Source: Asterionellopsis glacialis (Eukaryota > Bacillariophyta > Plagiogrammaphyceae > Rhaphoneidales > Asterionellopsidaceae). From it: DNA of 13,167 nucleotides. Shown one piece after another: positions 5,976 to 13,167 of this stretch. The stretch covers positions 5,862 to 19,028 of the forward strand of contig WKLE02000699.1 of assembly GCA_014885115.2 (NCBI GenBank). The letters are read 5' to 3'. Below the pieces are notes generated by a model. It did no database searches. It saw only the letters and a program-made list of their open reading frames with translations, and was not told the origin of the DNA. Positions within the stretch are counted from its first letter, which is position 1, and the number at the start of each line of letters is the position of its first letter. Both the position numbers and the translations under genes were made by a program.

Positions 5976-8900
5976 TCATGGTACAAGACCTAACCATTCA
6001 ACATCCAACGTCCCATCAATGACAGGGCCGGCCTTTTTAACTACAAAATTGAGGAGATCCTCGTAAGCGTTGTTTCCCCAGAAATCTTGTCTAGATTTGA
6101 TACTCCGTAAAAGCGTTATGGCATCTTCAATGCGTACTTCTTCAATGCAAATGCCTAGGAAGTCCTTTACATGATCAATATGATTCTGACTTCCATCTAT
6201 ATGTTCATTCATCCAAAGACGTAAAGGTAAAACATTGTCATGGTAGAAGGAACCAGTAGGAGGAGGATCATCAAGATTATCATCCTCTGCCAAATCTATG
6301 CTTTTGGTGTGATTGGTGATCAACGGTTCTTGTTCGACGGAAGAAACACAATCTTCATCAGTAGTAGATAAACCTGCAACACCAGTCAATCCAACAGACG
6401 ATTCCACTTCTTTGTGTATCACCCGCTCTTCTGCAGCTTCAAATGATCTCCTTGTATGCTTCTGTTGTATTTTTGGTGATTGGTGACCAATATTGCAGAT
6501 ATCATTGTTTGCAACCTGTAGTTGCACTTCAAGTGGTAAAGTCTCTAATTGTGTCAACGAGACCAATCCGTCGCCATAGCTATTTTCTAGTGTTTCTTCT
6601 CCAGTTTTGACGGCGGCTAGTTTCAACATACGTTTGACACTTGCTTGTTTCAAGTGAGAATTCTCATTATCAAACACTAGATTTGCCCTTTTCTTCAACT
6701 CTAAAACTTTCTTCCTCGGTTTCTTACGCACTGGTCTTCTTGCAACAGTAGGTGAGCTTGACATTTCTACCTCTTCACTAGTAAGGTGTGCATGATCGTT
6801 GGATGAAAGCCCCATCTTTGACACGACCTGTTTCCGTAAAGGGCTTGGAAGTGCCATGACCTGACTCATATGGATTTGACTACTCGGTGGCAAAGCAACC
6901 TCATCGGCTAACTGGTGTTCTGGTGAGCTAGCTTGGTCCGCGGATTCATCAACATTTGACAATCGTATTTCCGCCTCAGGTTTTCGTTCATCTACTTCGA
7001 TGATCTCCTCTTCAAAATTGGCTGGTGCTGTGTCTAAATCCATTGTACCAGAGGAAACGTCAGTATTAGCTGTCCATTCAGACGGAAGGGTTGACCCAGA
7101 CCCAAGTTCTCTTATAACTTCTTCTCTAATTTCCAAAGGTAATTCTTTCAACACATCTCGGTCGATTTGACTCATCGAGGGGAGGAAATGAGAGTTCAAG
7201 CCAGTGTCCACGGGTGAAGGCATCGATGCAACATTCGTACCTGCGGCCGTCGATTCAGCTATCTTTTCACGTTCATCTTGGGTGAATGACGACCCTTTTG
7301 CACACTCATTTGTCGTTTCAGGAAAGTCCTTGCGATTATCTTGGATAAACAATTCTCGAGCAGAGCCGTCGGTTTCTGAAATATCTAATTCATGAATTGG
7401 TTTCAATAATTGCTGATTTGTGGATCCTCGCTTCAAGTCTGTAGTGCCAGACGGAACCGACTGAAAAAAGTTTGTCAATTGTCCTTCCGAATTTGAATCA
7501 CCTTCGCCTCGTTTCTCATGGGACAGTTTGCTGATGACAATGCCCATACCACGAATGTCATCTTTGGGGACATCGAGTTCTTCAAAAAGCTTCATAGCTG
7601 TGCGTTTCAAAATTTCCCAATCACGAGTCATTGGTGTCTCACAACTTTTGGAAAGGTTGTGACAAGAGCCATGCCCAAGAAACTTTGGTGGAGGCTTAGC
7701 ACCTTGCTTTCTTTGCTTCACTTTAAGCGTGAGCCGACTTCCACGAACACCAACGCCTTGCATTCTTTTTTGAACCTCTTGGGAAAGGCCTTGAATCATG
7801 TAATCTACGCCGTAGGGACCATCAAAGCGGACACCATAGTTGCACTTTGAAATAAATAAAACGAGAATAATGAGAAACATCTAAACTATTGCATGCAACT
7901 CAGCTTGTAGACTGGCAACTCAACGTACCTCAGCACCAATGGTTTTTCGCTCGGCAGGTTTGACTGATCTATCATCTTCGCCTTTGCAAGCAAAAAATAT
8001 TCGCTTCCCCAAACCAGGACCAAGGATTCTACTCAATTCTCCTTCAGCCGAATCACCAAGGTCCCACACATCTCGAACAGTGATGAGATTTTCAATCTGA
8101 AGTTTCCGGTCCATTCGGTAGCCAATACCATGCAAATCTCGGAGGTTGAGATCTTCCAGAAGTTTCTGGAAATCTCCGACGACGTACGAGTTATCGGGCT
8201 TTGCTTTGTCGGTTCCTAACTTTGCAAGGAGCTTGTTGCTTGCAACACCAACAGATGCAGTGCATTGGGTCGTAGTAAATATCTCGGAACGGATGTGTTC
8301 TGCAATAGATTTTGAATCGACTTCTCGAGGCACAAAGAGTTCCATATACGCCTCATCACACGACACTTCCTCAACTGATCCATCGTAGACTTCTGCATGA
8401 CGGTACAAAATATCTGCAACTTGATTAGAGACTTCTTCATAGCCGTCGAAGTCATATTTTAAAACAATCAGATCAGGACAGAGCTCCCTTGCACGGCCAA
8501 GATACATTCCTTTTTTTACTCCATGTTTTCTTGCCTCATAGTTACATGTAGCACATTCTGATGTTGAGTTTTTCGATCCGCTCTTTTTGTGAGTTTTACC
8601 ATGGTGAGAAATTGCGACTGGCTTATCTCTATACTCTGGAAAATTTCGAAGAACTACAGCAACAAAAAAACAGTCCATATCCACATGGAAGACCAAGCGG
8701 CGAGAAGAATCCGACTTTGAATGTCCTTTCTTTATTGGCGACGTTCTAGCCCTTTGTTTGAAACTCCCGATGAAACTTAGCCTTGACGCACTGAAGAAGG
8801 AGTCAAGAAAGTTTGGGTCAGTTCCTACTGTACGCGCTTTACCCGTGAAGCTACTAGGGCCCGCTTTGATCGATTTGGAATTGTGTAGATTGATCTCCAC

Positions 8901-10535
8901 AGTAGCGGCAGGTTTCACCGTAAGCTCATTATTCTCCGGATGGTGTGTATCTTCTATTCGCGATACAAAGACCTTGCTAACGTCTGGGTCTGTCCCGTCA
9001 AGATTCAACAAACTTGTGGCTCTTTCAGAAGTGGCCAAACAAGTATGGTCCGAGGAATCTAACTTTGGCTCCCTCCCAAAAGCATGCTTTGATGCGATAT
9101 TGTTTTGTTTAGTATTGGTGGTTTTGGCGTTGGCGTTGGCGTTGGCGAAAAACGTCTTTACTGTCTTTGAACCGACGTTTTCATCTTGAACCTCTTGGAT
9201 AAGATAATCGGCATGAGGTAAAAGTCGGCGAGCTTCAACACAATCTACTATCCATCGAGGATTACAAACTGGTGTTGGACGTCGTTGCCGTTTATAGATA
9301 TCAGCCTTGGCTGTAGACAAGTGCTCCGCAATAATATGAGTGATACGGCTTGTTTCATACTTTTCTAAATCTCCTCCATGACGTTGTAACATCCGTTGTA
9401 TGGTTGATGTATCTGGATTTGTGTACCCATTGACCAGAACAACGACACCCAGAAAGAATAAATCAGGCCGTTGCTTTCTCAGCGAAATAATATCTGACCG
9501 TGAACTACTATGTAAATTGTATGACGATTCTATTCCAGAATTTTTATCACTACCATCATCATCATCATCACCATCATCATCACCACTATTTCCGTCCATA
9601 TTTATAATATCTCCATCAGTCACGTCAACTTTTGTTGCATCTAATCTATTCTGGTTCTCCGTCAGATGCTCCTCGTACATAGTTTCGCCAGTCGATCTCT
9701 TGAGATTCGATGCGTCGTAATCATTATCTGAATGATGGAACTTCTCCAATTTATCAAGAGCAGGCACATTTTGTGGTGTTTTCTCCCTCGCTATAAAAAT
9801 AGAATTGTTCACCTCTTCATCAATCAAACTTTGGATTTCACCAAATTCACTATTGTGATCACTGCCACTTTCTTGGGCCTCAACAGAGTCGGGTGCGGCT
9901 TGATCCACCAAACTCTGGATTTCAGTGAAAGTATAATGATCATTCGTACTTTCCTTTTGTATCCCATGATTGAGCGACTTTGATAACTTTCGTTCAATCC
10001 GTTTTCGTTCAAGTGGATTGCGTTTATTTTTCTCCCCATGTTTTTGCTTTAATCGTTTCAAAATAGACGACATGCCACTTTTCTTCTTCTTCTTCTTTTT
10101 AGGTCTACTAGTAGCCTCTAAATCAAGCTTAACATCATCTGCAAATCGTACTCGATCAGTTTTCTTGCGTTTGTTCTTGTTCTCTTGTTTGTTGAATTCT
10201 CCACTCATTGCCCTACCTGAAGAAATAATACTTGTAATACTACCACGTGCAGTAGTCAAATTCTTTTCATTTTTTGTTTCATTACCAATATCCATCTCAT
10301 CTTGTACAGGTAGTCCAACAACTCCAAGATCAGTTTTTTTCATTTCATTAGCTATTGTCTCCAAAGGTGGTGGAGGTTCCGGAGGAGGAGGAAGACGAAC
10401 CCCAAATTGCTTTCGTTGCATATCAATTTTCTTTGACATGTAATTACGAAAGGAATCATCGCCAAACCCTCTACTTGATGATGGCTTTGCAGCCTCACCG
10501 GTAGGTGGACATTCCATACTTTTAGGAGGCTTCAT
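5976..10535 (-). CDS. REV1: DNA repair protein REV1, Y-family deoxycytidyl transferase (1491 aa, two exons)
   Basis: Exons 10535-7929 and 7844-5976 join to 1491 residues. REV1 inserts dCMP opposite abasic sites and damaged G and scaffolds other translesion polymerases in the nucleus. Domains in order: disordered basic N-terminus; BRCT domain (about 357-449, with W-I-V-D-C); N-digit segment FLDSFFSASRLSFIGSFK (576-593), whose R585/L586 match the residues that pair with dCTP and displace template G; palm with VDMD (D619) and SCDEAYME (D727, E728) as catalytic acids; helix-hairpin-helix LHGIGYRM; then across the splice site ERK...GAE|CNYGVRF and the little finger (about 870-975). Beyond it lie a PIP-like motif (989-996), three ubiquitin-binding-motif-like segments with LP cores at 1104-1105, 1201-1202 and 1305-1306, a basic patch (1238-1248), and the REV1 C-terminal polymerase-recruiting domain (about 1400-1491). 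The ATG at 10535 is the first in frame. All catalytic residues are intact. Confidence 0.95.
7845..7928 (-). other. Spliceosomal intron in REV1 (84 bp)
   Basis: On the minus strand the donor is GAG|GTACGT (first intron base 7928) and the acceptor TTTCAAAG| ends at 7845. Splicing is between codons and joins ...IGAE to CNYGVRF, matching the conserved (S/G)AE-x-NYG(I/V)RF segment of REV1. The length is a multiple of three, but retention would hit an in-frame TGA three codons into the intron. Confidence 0.93.
9126..9147. repeat. GGCGTT hexanucleotide repeat within REV1
   Basis: Three full GGCGTT units plus GGCG. On the coding strand they encode an alternating Asn-Ala run (about residues 464-470) in the linker between the BRCT domain and the polymerase core. 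Confidence 0.8.
9553..9586. repeat. CAT/CAC trinucleotide repeat within REV1 (poly-Asp)
   Basis: On the coding strand this is GAT/GGT-type codons giving a Gly/Asp run (about residues 318-330) just before the BRCT domain. It is low-complexity acidic linker. Confidence 0.75.
9819..9923 (-). repeat. Duplicated EIQSL(V/I)D segment in REV1
   Basis: EIQSLVD (residues 205-211) and EIQSLID (233-239) recur 28 residues apart, each preceded by Phe (FTEIQSL, FGEIQSL) and within acidic Ser-rich sequence. The DNA is also similar between copies (CAAACT-TGGATTTCA on the plus strand). This suggests a duplicated short linear motif in the disordered N-terminus. Confidence 0.6.
10079..10100. repeat. TTC trinucleotide repeat within REV1 (poly-Lys)
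   Basis: On the coding strand AAG/AAA codons encode a lysine run (about residues 146-152) that is a strong candidate nuclear localisation signal. Confidence 0.75.
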
Positions 10536-11359
10536 GGTCACCAAGATATTATACGTTCATCATCTTGTCATATTCTCCCATTATTATACATGTTCATGAT
10601 TCGTTCCTTTGTTGCTGACTAACTGACTGTTGCTGTCTTTGTCTCCGTGGAGGCACCAGACCTTTTGTTCATTTCACCTGTCTCTTTTATCTCGTTGCGA
10701 CGGAGGGAAAAAAATCACTTTTCCAAAATTGCCATTATTATTATTTTTCCTCAAGTCGAATGAGTCAACCACGGCTTTCTATTCTCACTACTACACACGT
10801 TGCTTAGGTATATATATACAGTTAAATTAATTTAGTGTCTCACTTACATAATTCGACAAATAAAAATATACTGGTCCAAGTTTGATATCATCTAATTTTC
10901 AAAAATTTCTTAGAGATAAAGCGAGTGATGGAATCAATTTGTGCGATAAACAAAAATTATATATATAAATAATAATGAATACACAACTTATATATATACA
11001 TACGTGATTGGCCATACTTTGTCTTGCCAGCGATCCTTTATAATTATGAGGCCAAAATTAAAAAAGGAGGAATAATTTGAAAAATCGCCAAAAAGAACGC
11101 CAACCGGCCTATCCACACATTTTTTTGAACCAAAGCATTGTCTGATTTGAACAAGTATTATGTGTGTATGCTATCTTGATACAGAAACATACGAAAAATA
11201 TACAAAGTATTCATCGACAAGGTCTTTAGCTTTCAGTGCGTTGAAAGATTAATTGTGTAGTTCACAGAAAAGTTTCAAAGAAGAGAAAGACGTCTAGAAT
11301 CTAGTCAAGACTCTTCATTGTTCACCCAACAACAGAATATCATTAATCATTTTACAACG
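10536..11359. promoter_or_regulatory. AT-rich divergent intergenic region between REV1 and the membrane-protein gene
   Basis: About 820 bp separates two divergent start codons, so it should contain both promoters. Three TA-alternating tracts stand out, at about 10809-10820, 10959-10970 and 10989-11000; any could act as a TATA-like element or be a simple repeat. CTAGAATCTAG, an inverted pair with a 1-bp centre, lies at about 11294-11304, close to the plus-strand ATG. No ORF here looks like a protein, and no RNA gene was recognised. Confidence 0.45.
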
Positions 11360-12335
11360 ATGCCATCCCTTTCCAAATTGACAACCTTCGTTGGGGGTCT
11401 TGCTCTCTTGTCGAAAACATCTGTTGCGCTCGATGTACAGATTAAGTCAGTCACATGTAATGATACGCTTCCAATCTACCTGAATGGGGATGGTTTGAGA
11501 ATGACTTGTGGTGGAAGTGAAAGATGTACATTTGGAGACACAGTAACTTTCAATGGAAAATGTAAGTGTGGAAGTTGACACGATTCTACAATAATCTATT
11601 TGGTGGCACTTGATGGTATCTTTTTCAATTCCGCTTCATCTCTTACGTACGCAATTGCTCTACTTTCTGTATCTCTTCGATTCCTATTTCAAAGTCTCCT
11701 ACAATGGTGTCGAAGATAGTGGTATTGTCGACAATACTGTTTACATGTCATCAGATTTGGAATTTGTTTCGTTAACGTATCACCTCTTCAAGTTCTTTCC
11801 TGTTGATTTATGTCACGAACTAATTCGATCTGACAATGATAATGATGAAGAGAATGGAGATGAAGAGAATGGTGATGATGCGGATGGTGACGATGCGAAT
11901 GGTGACGATGAAAATAATTGCCCAGCGGATGGAGATTATCCATTCACAGCTTATTATACACTACCCAGTTACGATGAGAAAACAAGTTGGCTCGCCACCG
12001 GATGGTCGGCAGGAGGCGATATTCTCCTGTACGAAACAGCAACGACTGAAAACTTGGTTGGACATTGCACTTTAAAACTTCAGACATATGTAACAGCCAA
12101 CACCACAAAATCTCCATTCACCCCTTCAGCTGCTCTTTCTGTATTTCTTTTGGCTGGGTCATTCATCTTGATAGTAGTAACATGTGTGTACTGCAAATGC
12201 CGATCCAAGATGAAGAAAAATGCGGAAGTTAACGACAGTGGATCAAAAGTTACAAAAGGAAACGGCGGTGAAAGTACCACAGATTTCACACGTATGGACG
12301 ATGCCAAATCTGAAATGACTGAAAGTGTTATTTAA
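11360..12335 (+). CDS. Putative secreted-domain, single-pass type I membrane protein (280 aa, two exons)
   Basis: No named family is recognised with confidence. Exons 11360-11561 and 11695-12335 join in phase. Residues 1-23 form a signal peptide (hydrophobic core about 9-17; likely cleavage after SVA, before LDV). The ectodomain (about 24-210) holds C33, C50, C56, C107, C143 and C192 and N-glycosylation sequons at N34 and N203. A hydrophobic helix at about 212-233 is followed by a KCRSKMKK stop-transfer and a Ser/Thr/charged cytoplasmic tail. The pattern DLC ... CP-x-x-G-x-Y-x-F-x-x-Y-x-L-P ... G-x-C faintly resembles ML-type (NPC2/MD-2-like) lipid-binding domains; I offer that only as a hypothesis. 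A 25-residue acidic repeat (118-142) sits between C107 and C143. The ATG at 11360 is chosen because it starts the signal peptide directly. Confidence 0.75.
11562..11694 (+). other. Spliceosomal intron in the membrane-protein gene (133 bp)
   Basis: The donor is AAAAT|GTAAGT at 11562 and the acceptor TATTTCAAAG| ends at 11694. The split codon T+TC gives Phe68, and the frame continues FNGKFSYNGVEDSG. Without splicing the first frame stops at 11576-11578. Confidence 0.8.
11844..11918 (+). repeat. Five-unit 15-bp in-frame tandem repeat (acidic)
   Basis: Five consecutive 15-bp units encode DEENG, DEENG, DDADG, DDANG, DDENN. The first two differ at one base; later units diverge. The array lies wholly between two cysteines of the ectodomain and preserves the frame. 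Confidence 0.85.
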
Positions 12336-13167
12336 AAGGCACTTTCTTCATTTTTAGCATAGGCTTCGTATCTAAATTCGAGTCTTTGCAGCACAGGGGA
12401 AAGAACGTAAATTTCAGCATTTTTAAATTATTTGTTTTTGCATGTCTATATAACATTGAGATAATCCGTTTATTCTTTCAAGTATACATTAATTATCCTT
12501 CACGTACGTACCTAGGGTCTGTATTTTTGTAATTTTCAAAGTACGAATCATTATAGGCATTACCATGTAAGTTTGAACTAGAGATCTGTTCGAGATTCTT
12601 CGTGGCATGGATGCATTCTCAAGTACATCCAGTATCATAAGGTCTCCTACATGTATTGGTCCCATTGTCTCTTGAAGGGAAACACAGCCAATAGAACCAG
12701 CGAAAGTGATATTGATACTCCATTTTAGTCTTCAAACATTATTGATGAATTATGGCATCTAATAAATTTTTCCAGCATGTTATATAAAAGAATAATAAAT
12801 CACGGAACGTGGATTTCCGATTTAAAAAAGTGGATTCTCATAAAACTGTTTTACTAACATTTTTTAATTTTATTTACAATCTTTAAACTATTTAGTAAAT
12901 GAAGATTCAGAAATCCATGTAACGTGCAATCCTAAATCAAAGAAACCTATTCATCATCTAAAACATAAATCAAACAGATGACTAATAATTTTACCCGCTT
13001 TATCGATTACGTTGTCTGTCTCTCTTTCTGTCTCTTTTTCTGCCTCTCCGTCTCTTTTTCTGTCTCTCTCTAGTCTTTTTATCTTATCTTTATTTCTTGT
13101 TTTTGACACTAGTCACGTTCACAAACTTACCAACACTTGGCAAATCATTAACGACCTGATTGGTAAT
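12336..13167. other. Downstream AT-rich region, no confirmed gene
   Basis: The first part is the 3' UTR and terminator region of the membrane-protein gene; AATAAA-like words occur at about 12761 and 12791. On the minus strand a frame without stops runs from 12731 to 12492 (80 codons, TAA at 12489-12491). It has only an internal ATG and no recognised family, so it is described as a finding and not called a gene. The end is dominated by a polypyrimidine tract. Confidence 0.45.
13012..13072. repeat. CT-rich polypyrimidine tract with 20-bp tandem duplication
   Basis: GTCTCTTTTTCTGCCTCTCC at 13030-13049 is repeated with small changes at 13050-13069, within a longer run of CTGTCTCT-type words. This is simple-sequence DNA; on the minus strand it is a GA-rich tract that could lie in a promoter or UTR of a gene beyond the window. 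Confidence 0.7.

Noticed and set aside
5976..7880. Treating the 3' REV1 exon as a separate gene starting MFLIILVLF
   Set aside because: The hydrophobic start is translated intron. The frame joins through an 84-bp GT-AG intron to the upstream REV1 exon exactly inside the conserved little-finger entry, so it is one gene.
9970..10443. 157-codon plus-strand frame opposite the REV1 N-terminus, with a Phe run and Gly-rich stretch
   Set aside because: The Phe run mirrors the Lys codons and the Gly stretch mirrors the Pro codons of REV1. It is an antisense shadow.
13012..13090. Polypyrimidine tract considered as a splice-acceptor or telomere-like element
   Set aside because: It has no telomere-type unit and no exon follows within the window; it is best read as simple-sequence DNA.

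Overview
This is a nuclear eukaryotic window, most likely from a diatom or a related stramenopile. The evidence is AT-rich intergenic DNA, few and short GT-AG introns (84, 133 and 169 bp), standard-code reading frames, and protein styles I associate with diatoms: Ser/Asp-rich low-complexity loops and a nuclear protein with repeated Cys2HisCys modules. The taxon is inferred; no marker gene settles it.

Layout, left to right. (1) 23-1969, minus: an intronless, probably nuclear protein with three C2HC zinc-binding modules. (2) 1970-3339: gene-poor AT-rich DNA with GTACCTG/CAGGTAC inverted motifs and a short tandem repeat. (3) 3340-3851, minus: a decayed pterin-4a-carbinolamine dehydratase (PCD) fragment whose beginning is in frame with a small three-helix membrane ORF. 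(4) 4291-5881, plus, two exons: a mitochondrial carrier of the SLC25A39/SLC25A40/Mtm1 group (glutathione import). (5) 5976-10535, minus, two exons: full-length REV1, the Y-family translesion polymerase and scaffold, converging tail-to-tail on the carrier with 94 bp between stop codons. (6) 10536-11359: an AT-rich divergent intergenic region. (7) 11360-12335, plus, two exons: a signal-peptide, single-helix membrane protein with a Cys-containing ectodomain interrupted by a five-unit acidic repeat. (8) 12336-13167: no confirmed gene; one 80-codon open frame on the minus strand and a polypyrimidine repeat.

The genes do not form an evident pathway. They look like an ordinary stretch of a compact protist nuclear genome holding one DNA-damage-tolerance gene, one mitochondrial redox transporter, one lineage-type zinc protein and one secretory-pathway membrane protein. 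The least expected item is the PCD relic, which is recognisable only when two frames and a stop codon are read through. No phage, CRISPR array, operon, transposase, rRNA or tRNA gene was recognised.
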